Source: Pseudomonas citrullilanati
Lineage (GTDB): Bacteria; Pseudomonadota; Gammaproteobacteria; Pseudomonadales; Pseudomonadaceae
Length of the DNA: 64,000 nucleotides
Reading direction: 5' to 3'
Assembly (NCBI RefSeq): GCF_030580855.1
Contig: NZ_JAUQOP010000025.1
Coordinates: 1 to 64,000, forward strand
Shown here piece after piece: positions 39,537 through 48,472 of this stretch (position 1 is its first letter; each line of letters begins with the position of its first letter). The notes below the pieces were generated by a model, which worked only from the letters and a program-made list of their open reading frames with translations, made no database searches and was not told the origin of the DNA. Position numbers and translations under genes: made by a program.

Positions 39537-40883
39537 ATGAAAAAGAAAAACAATGCCCAGCTAATCTGCCAGTTGTCAGCCGTTGCGGCGATGATGCTGG
39601 CCGGTAGCGCACACGCAGACGACGCGTTCAGTGCCGAGTCGAAGTGGATGACGGGTGACTGGGGCGGCGAACGGACCAAGCTGATCGAGCAGGGTATCGA
39701 CATCAAGGCTGACTATGTCGGTGAAGTGGGTGGCAACCTGCACGGTGGCTACAACAACGACAAGACAGCGCGCTACTCCGACCAGTTCGGCCTGGGCGTG
39801 GCGCTGGACCTGCAAAAGCTGTGGGGCTGGGATAACACCCAGGCCAAGATCCAGCTGACCAATCGTAACGGCCAGAACATCTCCAATGACCGGGTCGGCG
39901 ACCCGCGTGCCGGCACCTTGAGTTCTTCCCAGGAAGTCTACGGCCGTGGCCACATGGTCCGCCTGACCCAATTGTGGATCAAGCACCAGTTCCTCGACGG
40001 CAAGCTGGACGTGAAGGCCGGTTACTTCGGCGAAGGCGAAGACTTCAACACCTTCCCGTGCGAATTCCAGAACCTGGCGTTCTGCGGCTCCCAGGTGGGC
40101 AACTGGGCGACCAACATCTGGTACAACTGGCCCGTCAGCCAAGCGGCGATCCGCGTGAAGTACAACCTCACGCCTGAGTTCTATGCGCAGATCGGCGCCT
40201 ACAACCAGAACCCTTCGCAGCTCGAACACGGCAACGGCTTCAAGCTCAGCGGCAGCGGCACCAAGGGCACCGTCATCCCGGTCGAGCTGGTCTGGACGCC
40301 GAAGGTCAACAGCCTGCCTGGCGAATACCGCGTCGGTTACTACAAGAGCACGGCCGATGCCAATGACGTGCGCGAAGACGTCAACGGTGACGATGCCGCG
40401 ACCACCGGCAACGCCTACCGCAGCCACGACAGCAAGCACGGCTACTGGTTCGTCGCGCAGCAACAGCTCACCACCCACAACGGTGATGCGTCCCGCGGCC
40501 TGAACATCGCCGCCAACGCGACCTTCCACGACAAGGACACCAACGTCGTCGACAACTACCAGTCGTTGATGTTCGTGTACAAGGGGCCGTTCGACGCGCG
40601 TCCCAAAGATGACATCGGGATCGGCTTCGCCCGCATCCATGTCAACGACGACGTGAAGAAAAATGCCGAGCTGACCAACGCTGCCAATGGCGTCAACGAC
40701 TACAACGACCCGTTGTTCGCACCGCTGCGCAGCACCGAGTACAACTACGAGCTCAACTACGGCGTCCACGTCACCAACTGGCTGACCGTACGTCCCAACC
40801 TGCAGTACATCACCCACCCGGGTGGCGTGGATGAAGTCGACAACGCCCTGGTCGCCGGCCTGAAAATTCAGTCGGTGTTCTAA
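39537..40883 (+). CDS. oprB: Carbohydrate-selective porin OprB
   Basis: This 448-residue outer-membrane porin has a signal peptide at 1-~27 (cleavage after AHA). The mature start DDAFSAESKWMTGDWGGERTKLIEQGIDIKADYVGEVG is typical of OprB. The barrel includes GWDNTQAKIQLTNRNGQN and the C-terminus ends in a phenylalanine (LKIQSVF), the signal for BAM assembly. It admits glucose and other monosaccharides to the periplasm for GtsA. It is 135 bases downstream of gtsD and followed by a strong terminator. Confidence 0.95.
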   Translation: MKKKNNAQLICQLSAVAAMMLAGSAHADDAFSAESKWMTGDWGGERTKLIEQGIDIKADYVGEVGGNLHGGYNNDKTARYSDQFGLGVALDLQKLWGWDNTQAKIQLTNRNGQNISNDRVGDPRAGTLSSSQEVYGRGHMVRLTQLWIKHQFLDGKLDVKAGYFGEGEDFNTFPCEFQNLAFCGSQVGNWATNIWYNWPVSQAAIRVKYNLTPEFYAQIGAYNQNPSQLEHGNGFKLSGSGTKGTVIPVELVWTPKVNSLPGEYRVGYYKSTADANDVREDVNGDDAATTGNAYRSHDSKHGYWFVAQQQLTTHNGDASRGLNIAANATFHDKDTNVVDNYQSLMFVYKGPFDARPKDDIGIGFARIHVNDDVKKNAELTNAANGVNDYNDPLFAPLRSTEYNYELNYGVHVTNWLTVRPNLQYITHPGGVDEVDNALVAGLKIQSVF

Positions 40884-40921
40884 CGTTGTTGCGATAAGCT
40901 CCTCTCTATGTGCGCATATTT

Positions 40922-40951
40922 GCGGACAGCCAAGGCTGTCCGCTTTTTTTT
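40922..40951 (+). terminator. Rho-independent terminator after oprB
   Basis: GCGGACAGCC and its complement GGCTGTCCGC with a two-base loop are followed by a run of eight T, 38 bases past the oprB stop. It ends the gts-oprB transcript. Confidence 0.92.
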
Positions 40952-40981
40952 GGGGCACGCCGGCTGGCTAGCACAGAACTC

Positions 40982-41068
40982 GTGGGAGCAAGGCTTGCCC
41001 GCGATGAAGATGACGCGATCTCTCAGGGGAGCGAGGCGCTTGCATCGCGAGCAAGCTTTGCTCCCACA
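40982..41068. repeat. REP pair (inverted)
   Basis: AAGGCTTGCCCGCGA-type left unit and AAGCTTTGCTCCCACA-type right unit lie between oprB and the mutarotase gene. Confidence 0.85.
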
Positions 41069-41139
41069 GCTCAATCTTCTCGCCACAAAAAATGAGCGGT
41101 ACACAGTTGAGTATTGAATGATTTCCAGGACCGCGGCCC

Positions 41140-41994
41140 ATGCATGAGCACCCACTGCAACGCTTTTTCAGATCCTTGCGCGAGCGCCCGGTGTTTGCCT
41201 GGGAGCGCTACCAGCAGCGCGACGTGCTGGTGATCGACCATCCGCTGTGCCAGGCGGTCTTCAGTCGCCAGGGCGCGCAGTTGCTGCACTTCCAGCCACG
41301 CGGCCAGAAACCCTGGTTGTGGTGCGCGGCCAAGTGGCCGCAAGTCGGGGCGATACGTGGCGGCGTGCCGGTGTGTTGGCCGTGGTATGGCCGCCACCCC
41401 AGTGAAAACGCCTGGCCGTCCCATGGCTGGGCACGCCTGATTGACTGGAAGCTGCTCGACAGCCGCAGCGATGACGACGGCGTGCACCTGCACTGGCAGT
41501 TGCAACTGTGCGACTGGCAGGTGGATTTGCATGCCGACCTGGGCGAACGCATGGAACTGCGCTTGAGCACCGAGCACCAGGACAGCCTGCCGTGCCAGTT
41601 GAGCCAGGCTTTGCATGCCTACTGGCGTATTGGCGATGTCGGTGAGATAGCGCTGTCTGGGCTGGAAGGTGCGCAAGGTTATGACCAGTTGAACCGCGAG
41701 GTTTGCCAGCAGGAAGGCGAGCTGCGGGTCGATGGCGGTTGCCAGCGGGTGTTCCAGCACGAGGGCGAGTTGCAGCTCAAGGACCACGCCTGGCAGCGCC
41801 AATTGTGCATCGACACCGGCGACAGTGCCGACACCGTGGTCTGGCACCCCGGAGCGCGGCCATTGCTGGGGGTGAGCTGGGATGAGATCAGCGAGTTCGT
41901 CTGCGTAGAGGCGGCCAGCGGCGGCACCGACAGCTTGTGCCTGGCGCCCGGGGAACGGGCTCACTTGAGCTTGCAGGCGCGGGTGGGGGCTTAG
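41140..41994 (+). CDS. D-hexose-6-phosphate mutarotase (YeaD-like, aldose-1-epimerase fold)
   Basis: This 284-residue protein has the galactose-mutarotase-like beta-sandwich motifs: VFSRQGAQLLHFQPRGQKPWLWC near 35-57, GGVPVCWPWYGRHPSENAWPSHGWAR near 74-99, and the carboxylate-binding C-terminal SWDEISEFVCVEA region. The His in SHGWAR is the expected catalytic acid. It matches hexose-6-phosphate 1-epimerase and would speed anomer exchange of glucose-6-phosphate for Zwf. It lies downstream of oprB in the P. aeruginosa-like order and just before hexR on the opposite strand. Confidence 0.85.
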   Translation: MHEHPLQRFFRSLRERPVFAWERYQQRDVLVIDHPLCQAVFSRQGAQLLHFQPRGQKPWLWCAAKWPQVGAIRGGVPVCWPWYGRHPSENAWPSHGWARLIDWKLLDSRSDDDGVHLHWQLQLCDWQVDLHADLGERMELRLSTEHQDSLPCQLSQALHAYWRIGDVGEIALSGLEGAQGYDQLNREVCQQEGELRVDGGCQRVFQHEGELQLKDHAWQRQLCIDTGDSADTVVWHPGARPLLGVSWDEISEFVCVEAASGGTDSLCLAPGERAHLSLQARVGA

Positions 41995-42026
41995 ATTCAG
42001 GAGCTTTGGTGATGCCGTTGGCCCCT

Positions 42027-42114
42027 TCGCGAGCAAGCCCGCTCCCACAGGTGATTTATGCCAGGCACCACATTTGCGATCACGAGGTTATTGTGGGAGC
42101 GGGCTTGCTCGCGA
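42027..42114. repeat. REP pair (inverted, opposite order)
   Basis: An inverse REP unit (TCGCGAGCAAGCCCGC...) precedes a forward unit (...GCGGGCTTGCTCGCGA). Together they lie between the convergent mutarotase and hexR genes. Confidence 0.85.
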
Positions 42115-42149
42115 AGGCGGTCCATCAGGCACTGAAGATTTGGATCGAG

Positions 42150-43019
42150 TCAGTTGAACTCATCCCCCACCGGATACCGGCTGGCATTGAGGCTTTCCTT
42201 GATCTTGCGCAGGTGCGGCTGGAAATCCACGCCACGGCGCAGGGTCATGCCGGTGGCGAGCACGTCCAGCACGGTGAGTTGGATGATCCGCGAGGTCATC
42301 GGCATGTAGATGTCGGTGTCTTCAGGCAGCGGGATGTTCAGGCTCAGGGTGCTGGCCTTCGCCAGGGGCGAGTTTTCCGCGGTCAGGCCGAGCACGGACG
42401 CACCGTTTTCCCGGGCGATGCGCGCCACTTCCACCAGTTCGCGGGTGCGCCCCGTGTAGGAAATGATCACGAACAGTTCGCCGGTATGGGCCACCGAGGC
42501 GATCATGCGCTGCATCAGCACGTCGGCGTGGGCGGTCACCGCCAGGTTGAAGCGGAAGAACTTGTGCTGGGCGTCCAGGGCCACCGGGGCCGAGGCACCG
42601 AGGCCGAAGAAGTGGATCTGGCGGGCCTGGATCAGCAGGTCCACGGCACGGCTGATCAAATTTGGATCAAGGGCCTGGCAGGCGCTGTCCAATGACGCAA
42701 TGGCGCTGCCAAAGATCTTGCGGGTGTAGTCTTGTGGATTGTCGTCGGCTTCCACGGCACGGCTGACATACGCCGCGCCGCTCGCCAGGCTCTGGGCCAG
42801 TTGCAGCTTGAGTTCCGGGTAGCCGCTGACGCCGAACGAGCGGCAGAACCGGTTGACGGTCGGTTCGCTGACCGACGCGGCCTGGGCGAGGGCGGCGATG
42901 CTGAAGCGGGTTGCCTGCTGTGGGTTGAGCAGGATGATCTCGGCCACCTTGCGTTCGGCCTTGTTGAGGTCTTCAAGGCGAGTCTGGATCTGTTCCAGTA
43001 AATTTCGCACGCGGTCCAT
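42150..43019 (-). CDS. hexR: Transcriptional repressor HexR
   Basis: This 289-residue RpiR-family regulator has an N-terminal helix-turn-helix (about 1-77, with ATRFSIAALAQAASVSEPTVNRFCRSFG). A SIS sugar-phosphate domain (about 125-265) contains FFGLGASAPVALDAQHKFFR and VIISYTGRTRELVEVARIARENGASVLGLT. It represses zwf-pgl-eda, edd-glk and gap, and is released by KDPG. It is divergent from zwf with a shared operator at 43126-43141, so autoregulation is likely. Confidence 0.95.
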   Translation of the reverse strand: MDRVRNLLEQIQTRLEDLNKAERKVAEIILLNPQQATRFSIAALAQAASVSEPTVNRFCRSFGVSGYPELKLQLAQSLASGAAYVSRAVEADDNPQDYTRKIFGSAIASLDSACQALDPNLISRAVDLLIQARQIHFFGLGASAPVALDAQHKFFRFNLAVTAHADVLMQRMIASVAHTGELFVIISYTGRTRELVEVARIARENGASVLGLTAENSPLAKASTLSLNIPLPEDTDIYMPMTSRIIQLTVLDVLATGMTLRRGVDFQPHLRKIKESLNASRYPVGDEFN

Positions 43020-43125
43020 ACAAGATTCCTAGGAAGACGGGTCTTTGATACGACCCTTTGCGGTGGCCTATCCTACTGTTGGCTCCGACGGACCACCACT
43101 CGGAAACGGTATTTTCGGAAAATGT

Positions 43126-43141
43126 TGTAGTTATTACTACA
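43126..43141. promoter_or_regulatory. HexR operator between hexR and zwf
   Basis: TGTAGTTATTACTACA is a 16-base element with TGTAGT/ACTACA arms around four bases, matching the HexR pattern of gamma-proteobacteria. It lies about 65 bases upstream of zwf and 107 bases from hexR. Confidence 0.75.
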
Positions 43142-43206
43142 TTTTTCCTTGAGTGATGCCTTGAAAAAAGGTATTTGTAGCTTAACTTGATAAAAGAACA
43201 AACATC

Positions 43207-44676
43207 ATGCATTCGATTACGGTTGAACCGTGCACCTTTGCCTTGTTCGGCGCGTTGGGCGACCTGGCCCTGCGCAAGCTTTTCCCGGCCCTTTATCAAC
43301 TCGATGGCGCGCAATTGCTGCACGAGGACACGCGAATCATCGCGCTGGCCCGTGAACCCGGCAGCGAGCAGCAGCACCTGGCATTCATCGCCGCCGAGTT
43401 GCGCCGCTACGTGGGCGACAAGGACCTGGACGAGGCCGTGGTCGAGCGCTTCCTGGCGCGGCTGACGTACCTGCATGTCGACTTCCTCAAGGCTGACGAC
43501 TACGTGGCCCTGGCCGAGCAGGCCGGTTCGGCCCAGCAGGTCATTGCCTATTTCGCCACCCCGGCGGCGGTGTACGGCGCGATCTGCGAGAACCTGGCGA
43601 AGGTCGGCCTGAGCGAAAACACCCGCGTGGTGCTGGAAAAGCCCATCGGCTCGGACCTGGAATCGTCACGCAAGGTCAACGACGCGGTGGCGCAGTTCTT
43701 CCCCGAGAACCGCACCTATCGCATCGACCATTACCTGGGCAAGGAAACGGTCCAGAACCTGATTGCGTTGCGCTTCGCCAACAGCCTGTTCGAAACCCAG
43801 TGGAACCAGAACTACATCTCCCACGTGGAGATCACCGTGGCCGAGAAGGTCGGTATCGAAGGCCGCTGGGGCTATTTCGACAAGGCCGGCCAGTTGCGGG
43901 ACATGATCCAGAACCACCTGCTCCAACTGCTGTGCCTGATCGCCATGGACCCGCCGGCCGACCTCTCGGCCGACAGCATCCGTGACGAGAAGGTCAAGGT
44001 GCTCAAGGCCCTGGCGCCGATCAGCCCGGAAGGCCTGACCACCCAGGTGGTGCGCGGCCAGTACATCGCCGGCCACAGCGAGGGCAAGGCGGTGCCGGGG
44101 TACCTCGAAGAACCCAACTCCAACACCCAGAGCGACACCGAGACCTTCGTCGCCCTGCGCGCCGACATCCGCAACTGGCGCTGGGCCGGGGTGCCGTTCT
44201 ACCTGCGTACCGGCAAGCGCATGCCGCAAAAGCTGTCGCAGATCGTCATCCACTTCAAGGAACCGTCCCACTACATCTTCGCCCCCGAGCAGCGCTTGCA
44301 GATCAGCAACAAGCTGATCATCCGCCTGCAACCGGACGAAGGGATCTCCCTGCGGGTGATGACCAAGGAGCAGGGCCTGGACAAGGGCATGCAATTGCGC
44401 AGCGGCCCGCTGCAACTCAACTTCTCCGACACCTGGCGCAGCGCACGGATTCCCGATGCCTACGAGCGGTTGTTGCTGGAAGTCATGAATGGCAATCAGA
44501 ACCTGTTTGTCCGTAAAGATGAAATTGAAGCCGCGTGGACGTGGTGTGACCAGTTGATCGCCGGATGGAAAAAATCCGGTGATGCGCCCAAGCCGTACGC
44601 GGCCGGGTCCTGGGGGCCGATGAGCTCCATCGCACTGATCACGCGGGATGGGAGGTCATGGTATGGCGATATCTGA
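43207..44676 (+). CDS. zwf: Glucose-6-phosphate 1-dehydrogenase Zwf
   Basis: This 489-residue enzyme oxidises glucose-6-phosphate to 6-phosphogluconolactone. The N-terminal NADP+ motif FALFGALGDLALRKLFPALY (about 10-29) is intact. The substrate site RIDHYLGKETVQNL contains the conserved catalytic His near 177-180, and the EKPIG motif near 142-146 is also present. The ATG of zwf is followed by the standard N-terminus. It is first in zwf-pgl-eda and overlaps pgl by 14 bases. HexR-controlled. Confidence 0.97.
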   Translation: MHSITVEPCTFALFGALGDLALRKLFPALYQLDGAQLLHEDTRIIALAREPGSEQQHLAFIAAELRRYVGDKDLDEAVVERFLARLTYLHVDFLKADDYVALAEQAGSAQQVIAYFATPAAVYGAICENLAKVGLSENTRVVLEKPIGSDLESSRKVNDAVAQFFPENRTYRIDHYLGKETVQNLIALRFANSLFETQWNQNYISHVEITVAEKVGIEGRWGYFDKAGQLRDMIQNHLLQLLCLIAMDPPADLSADSIRDEKVKVLKALAPISPEGLTTQVVRGQYIAGHSEGKAVPGYLEEPNSNTQSDTETFVALRADIRNWRWAGVPFYLRTGKRMPQKLSQIVIHFKEPSHYIFAPEQRLQISNKLIIRLQPDEGISLRVMTKEQGLDKGMQLRSGPLQLNFSDTWRSARIPDAYERLLLEVMNGNQNLFVRKDEIEAAWTWCDQLIAGWKKSGDAPKPYAAGSWGPMSSIALITRDGRSWYGDI

Positions 44677-45376
44677 AGTGAAACTGCCCCAGGGCGTCAG
44701 CGCCCTTGAATTCAAGAGCCCGGTGCTGCTGGCCGAAGGGTTGGCCCTGAAGGTGGCCGGGCAACTGCGCGAGGCGATCGACACGCGCGGCACGGCGGTC
44801 CTGGTGGTGTCGGGCGGTCGTAGCCCGGTGGCGTTTTTCCAGAGCCTGGCCAAGCAGGACCTGGACTGGTCGAAGGTACTGGTGAGCCTGGCGGATGAGC
44901 GCTGGGTGCCGGTCGAACATGCCGACAGCAATGCCGGCCTGCTCAAGCGCTACCTGTTGCAAGGCGCTGCGGCCAAGGCCCGGTTCCTGAGCCTCTACAG
45001 CCCCAGCGCCAACCTGGACGCAGCGGCCGAGCGGGCCGATCGCCTGCTGGGCGAACTGCCAGCCATCGACGTGCTGGTGCTGGGCATGGGGGATGACGGG
45101 CACACCGCCTCGCTGTTCCCCGACAGCCCGAACCTGGCCCAAGCCCTGGACGCCCAGGGCACTCGCCGCTGCTGGCCGATGCTGGCGCCGACGGTGCCGC
45201 ATCAGCGCCTGACCATGAGCCGTGCGCTGCTGGCCTCTGCGAAACACAAAGTGCTGTCGATTTCCGGTCAGTCGAAATTGACCACCCTGAACGCCGCGGT
45301 GGCCGGTGACAACGTCGCCGAAATGCCGATCCGTGCGTTTTTGCAACCTACGTTAGAGATTTACTGGTGCCCATGA
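44663..45376 (+). CDS. pgl: 6-Phosphogluconolactonase Pgl
   Basis: This 237-residue enzyme hydrolyses 6-phosphogluconolactone to 6-phosphogluconate. Family motifs are LVVSGGRSPVAFFQSLAKQDLDWSKV (about 40-65), VSLADERWVPVEHADSNAGL near 68-87, and VLGMGDDGHTASLFPDSP near 137-154. The ATG at 44663 was chosen because it has a GGAGG ribosome site seven bases upstream; the earlier ATG at 44648 is less likely. It overlaps zwf by 14 bases and precedes eda by 17 bases. Confidence 0.95.
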   Translation: MAISEVKLPQGVSALEFKSPVLLAEGLALKVAGQLREAIDTRGTAVLVVSGGRSPVAFFQSLAKQDLDWSKVLVSLADERWVPVEHADSNAGLLKRYLLQGAAAKARFLSLYSPSANLDAAAERADRLLGELPAIDVLVLGMGDDGHTASLFPDSPNLAQALDAQGTRRCWPMLAPTVPHQRLTMSRALLASAKHKVLSISGQSKLTTLNAAVAGDNVAEMPIRAFLQPTLEIYWCP

Positions 45377-45393
45377 ACCAAGGATCAGCCGCT

Positions 45394-46059
45394 ATGACAA
45401 ACCCATCCCCGACCGTTTCCATGGCGGACAAAGTTGCCCTGATCGACAGCCTCTGCGCCAAGGCGCGGATCCTGCCGGTGATCACCATCGCCCGCGAACA
45501 GGACATCCTGCCGCTGGCGGACGCCCTGGCCGCTGGCGGCCTGACGGCACTGGAAGTGACCTTGCGTTCCGAGCATGGCCTGAAGGCCATCCAGGTGCTG
45601 CGCGAGCAGCGTCCGGAACTGGTGACCGGCGCGGGCACCGTGCTGGACCGCCACATGCTGGAGGCCGCCGAGGCCGCCGGCTCGCAGTTCATCGTCACGC
45701 CCGGCATTACCCGTGACCTGCTCGAAGCCAGCGTGTACAGCTCGATCCCGTTGCTGCCGGGCATCAGCAACGCTTCGGGCATCATGGAAGGCTACGGCCT
45801 GGGTTATCGCCGCTTCAAGCTGTTCCCGGCGGAAGTCAGTGGCGGCGTCGCGGCCATCAAGGCCCTGGGCGGCCCGTTCGGCGAAGTGAAATTCTGCCCG
45901 ACCGGCGGCGTCGGGCCGGCCAATATCAAGAGCTACATGGCTTTGAAGAACGTGATGTGCGTGGGTGGCAGTTGGATGCTTGATCCGCAGTGGATCAAGA
46001 ACGGCGACTGGGCCCGCATTCAGGAATGCACCGCCGAAGCGTTGGCGCTGCTGGACTGA
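45394..46059 (+). CDS. eda: KDPG aldolase Eda
   Basis: This 221-residue class I aldolase splits 2-keto-3-deoxy-6-phosphogluconate into pyruvate and glyceraldehyde-3-phosphate. Motifs are RILPVITIAREQDILPLADALAAGGLTALEVTLRSE (catalytic Glu region near 45), VTGAGTV near 85-91, and FKLFPAEVSGG (Schiff-base lysine near 140). GEVKFCPTGGV and VGGSWML complete the phosphate-binding site. The ATG at 45394 follows an AAGGA ribosome site; an in-frame ATG at 45373 overlaps the pgl stop and is less likely. It ends the zwf-pgl-eda operon, followed by a strong terminator. Confidence 0.96.
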   Translation: MTNPSPTVSMADKVALIDSLCAKARILPVITIAREQDILPLADALAAGGLTALEVTLRSEHGLKAIQVLREQRPELVTGAGTVLDRHMLEAAEAAGSQFIVTPGITRDLLEASVYSSIPLLPGISNASGIMEGYGLGYRRFKLFPAEVSGGVAAIKALGGPFGEVKFCPTGGVGPANIKSYMALKNVMCVGGSWMLDPQWIKNGDWARIQECTAEALALLD

Positions 46060-46093
46060 TTCAACCAAACCTCGTTGGGTGCTCTACGGTTTT

Positions 46094-46125
46094 ACGGTGC
46101 GCTTGGTCGGCGCACCGTTTTTTTT
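46094..46125 (+). terminator. Rho-independent terminator after eda
   Basis: ACGGTGCGC and GCGCACCGT are separated by seven bases and followed by a run of eight T, 35 bases past the eda stop. It overlaps the 3' end side of the convergent aminotransferase gene but not its coding part. Confidence 0.92.
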
Positions 46126-46135
46126 CGCCTGGATT

Positions 46136-47326
46136 TTAGCGGTTGTGGCTCAGCGCTATCAGTGCTTCGGTCAAGCGCTCGATATCACTGGCCAAGGTCA
46201 GCAACCCCGGCGTGATACGGATGCACGGCCCGACGCTGGTGTGGCGCACCACGGTGAAGATCCCGAATTCGTCGAGCAACCGGTCCGCCATCACCTGCTG
46301 GTCGGCGTGGGCAGTGAAGCGCATGGCGGTGATACCGCAGTAGAGTCGCGGGTCGTCCGGTGTCATGACTTCAATGCCCGGCAGGTCGCGCACCGCCGTC
46401 ACCCACAGGTCGCGCAGGTAGCTCAGGCGCGCGCCCTTGGCCGACGCGCCGCCCAGGGCCCGGTGTTCCTCGAACACCAGGGGCAGGGTGAGCAAGGCCG
46501 GAATGTTGGGCGTGCTGTGGGGCGTGCGCGAGCGGACGTCGGTGGCGGGGTAGCTGGTTTCGTCCATGTCCGGATCGATGTCGGCCAGCCGATGGGGGGC
46601 GATGTACAGGAACCCCAGGGACAGCGGGCCGCCGATCCACTTCTGCAGGTTGAACCCGGCGAATTCGATCCCGAGCTTCTTCAGGTCGAAGTTGATCTGG
46701 CCCAGGGCATGGGCGCCGTCGAGGATGATATCGATGCCGAACTCCCGGGCCGTCTCGGCAATCGCCTGGACCGGCATGACCAGCCCGGTGAGGTGGTTGA
46801 CGTAGGTCAGCGGCATCAGCTTGAGCCGGGGGTACTGGAGGAACGCCTGGCGGTAGGTGCCCACCAGGCTTTCGTAGCTGGCGGGGTGCCGATGGACGAT
46901 CTCGATCACTTCCGCGCCGCGCTGGCGTGCCAGCCAGCGCATCGCGCTTTTCACCGAGGCATATTCCACGTCGCTGATCAGCACCTGGTCGCCGGGCTTC
47001 AGGCCGTTGTAGTTGCGAATCAGCGTCTGCAGGGCATCCACCGCGCTGGTGGCCAGGGCCACGGCCTGGGGCGACGCGTTGACCAACTGCGCCACCTGGC
47101 GACGGATGGCTTCGCCGTGTTCGCGGTCGAAATGCTGGCGTACGTACAGCGAGTTTGCGCGGTTGATGAATTCGATGTTGCGCTGGTATTCCTCGACCAC
47201 CGTGCGGGACATGCGCCCGAAGTAGCCATTCTCCAGGTTGAGCGGTGCCTCGGGGTCGACATCGTAGCGACCGACAAAGGTCTGCCAGAAAGCTTCATCG
47301 TGGGCGCGCAGCGTATTTTCGGGCAT
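46136..47326 (-). CDS. PLP-dependent aminotransferase, class V (isopenicillin-N-epimerase-like)
   Basis: This 396-residue fold-type I PLP enzyme has LNLENGYFGRMSRTV near 28-42, the PLP-phosphate region ATSAVDALQTLIRN near 92-105, and DGAHALGQINFDLKKLG near 200-216. The catalytic lysine is in FNLQKWIGGPLSLGF near 225. It ends with GPCIRITPGLLTLASDIERL. It belongs to the class V aminotransferase / cysteine-desulfurase-like group that includes isopenicillin N epimerase and some selenocysteine-lyase-like proteins. The substrate is not recognised. It is convergent with eda and upstream of the DUF3820 gene on the same strand (11 bases), so the pair is probably one operon. Confidence 0.8.
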   Translation of the reverse strand: MPENTLRAHDEAFWQTFVGRYDVDPEAPLNLENGYFGRMSRTVVEEYQRNIEFINRANSLYVRQHFDREHGEAIRRQVAQLVNASPQAVALATSAVDALQTLIRNYNGLKPGDQVLISDVEYASVKSAMRWLARQRGAEVIEIVHRHPASYESLVGTYRQAFLQYPRLKLMPLTYVNHLTGLVMPVQAIAETAREFGIDIILDGAHALGQINFDLKKLGIEFAGFNLQKWIGGPLSLGFLYIAPHRLADIDPDMDETSYPATDVRSRTPHSTPNIPALLTLPLVFEEHRALGGASAKGARLSYLRDLWVTAVRDLPGIEVMTPDDPRLYCGITAMRFTAHADQQVMADRLLDEFGIFTVVRHTSVGPCIRITPGLLTLASDIERLTEALIALSHNR

Positions 47327-47337
47327 GGGGCACTCGG

Positions 47338-47574
47338 TCAGTGGCGGGGCTTGGGTTTGCCGTGTTTGGCGCGCAACGGGTCGAGCAGGTCGGACAGGCC
47401 GTTGTGGTCGACTTCGTGCATCAACGCCAGCAGGCCACCCAGTTCGCCGTGGGGAAAACCTTCGCGGGCGAACCAGTTCAGGTAGTGGCCGGGCAGGTCG
47501 GCCAGGATGCGCCCCTTGTATTTACCGAAGGGCATCTGGCGGGTGACCAGCAGTTCAAGCATTTGCGGGTTCAT
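47338..47574 (-). CDS. DUF3820 family protein (QSregVF_b-like)
   Basis: This 78-residue protein has the DUF3820 core MPFGKYKGRILADLPGHYLNWFAREGFPHGELGGLLALMHEVDHNGLS. In P. aeruginosa the family is labelled as putative quorum-sensing-regulated virulence factor. The MPFGKYKG/LADLP motif resembles a small nuclease-like fold, but activity is not shown. It is co-transcribed with the class V aminotransferase. Role unknown. Confidence 0.8.
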   Translation of the reverse strand: MNPQMLELLVTRQMPFGKYKGRILADLPGHYLNWFAREGFPHGELGGLLALMHEVDHNGLSDLLDPLRAKHGKPKPRH

Positions 47575-47779
47575 GGCATTCGTCTTCGTTCAACCAGCCT
47601 GGAAAATACAGGCATTCTGCATGCAGGCCAATTGACAGATCATGCAAATAACGCGGATACAGATTTTGACTTGATGTGTAACCTGTTGATTTTATTGGTA
47701 ATTGATTTGTTTTTTGGCCTGGCATGGCCGATGCAATAGTCCTTGCAGGTTTTTTATTCACCAGCAAAGGAACTGAAAA

Positions 47780-48247
47780 ATGACTGACATCACCAAAGAA
47801 TCCATCTCCGTCCTGAACAACCTGATCGAGACCAGCAAAGATGGCCAGGAAGGGTTCAAGACCTGCGCGGAAGACATCAAGCACCCTCAACTGAAAGCGT
47901 ATTTCGTCGAGCGTGCGGCGGATTGCGCCTCGGCGGCCGCCGAGCTGCAAGCGGCTGTGCGCTCGCTGGGCGGTGACCCGGAAACTTCCACCAGCGTAGC
48001 CGGTGACCTGCACCGCCGCTGGGTCGACGTGAAGTCGATGTTCACCGGCAAGGATGAAGAAGCGGTCCTCAACGAAGCCGAGCGCGGTGAAGACCATGCC
48101 CTGAAGGCTTATCGCGAAGCCATCGAGAAAATCAACAAGGACAACCTGGTGGGCATCCGTGACCTGGTCGAGCGCCAGTACCACGGCGTGCAACGCAACC
48201 ATGACAAGGTCAAGGTCCTGCGTAACGAAGCTAGCGCCGCCAGCTAA
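47780..48247 (+). CDS. PA2169/DUF2383 family four-helix-bundle stress protein
   Basis: This 155-residue soluble protein begins MTDITKESISVLNNLIETSKDGQEGFKTCAEDIKHPQLKAYFVERA and matches the ferritin-like DUF2383 family (P. aeruginosa PA2169-type). Four amphipathic helices are expected. The repeated Glu/His-spaced residues could bind metal, though the ferritin di-iron site is not obvious. The start has an AAGGAACT ribosome site. The next gene is in the same direction after a terminator, so this one is probably a separate, stress-induced unit. No enzyme activity is inferred. Confidence 0.8.
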   Translation: MTDITKESISVLNNLIETSKDGQEGFKTCAEDIKHPQLKAYFVERAADCASAAAELQAAVRSLGGDPETSTSVAGDLHRRWVDVKSMFTGKDEEAVLNEAERGEDHALKAYREAIEKINKDNLVGIRDLVERQYHGVQRNHDKVKVLRNEASAAS

Positions 48248-48266
48248 GCGACGCACCTGATTCAAG

Positions 48267-48294
48267 AAAACGCCAGCTTGCCTGGCGTTTTTTT
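48267..48294 (+). terminator. Rho-independent terminator after the DUF2383 gene
   Basis: AAAACGCCAG and CTGGCGTTTT form a stem with a short loop followed by T residues, about 20 bases past the stop codon. Confidence 0.9.
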
Positions 48295-48394
48295 GTGGGC
48301 GCCGCCCGGGCCTGCGGGGATCTGGGGTGGTGCTTCATGGGTCAGAGAAAGTGTGTTGTGAAATCGAGGGGTAATCGCCTCTGGACTGAGGTAC

Positions 48395-48406
48395 TTAGCT
48401 AGCTAA
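48395..48406. promoter_or_regulatory. MarR-type palindrome TTAGCTAGCTAA upstream of the efflux operon
   Basis: A 12-base perfect palindrome lies 67 bases before the FUSC gene GTG start and overlaps a probable -10 region (TAATAAT). MarR-family repressors use TTAG-N4-CTAA operators to control aae/emr-type efflux operons. No MarR gene is adjacent here. Confidence 0.5.
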
Positions 48407-48472
48407 TAATTGCGCCCGCCGATCACCTTCATTCCATCTATCGTTACAACGTTCCCCAGAAGAGTTCTTCGC

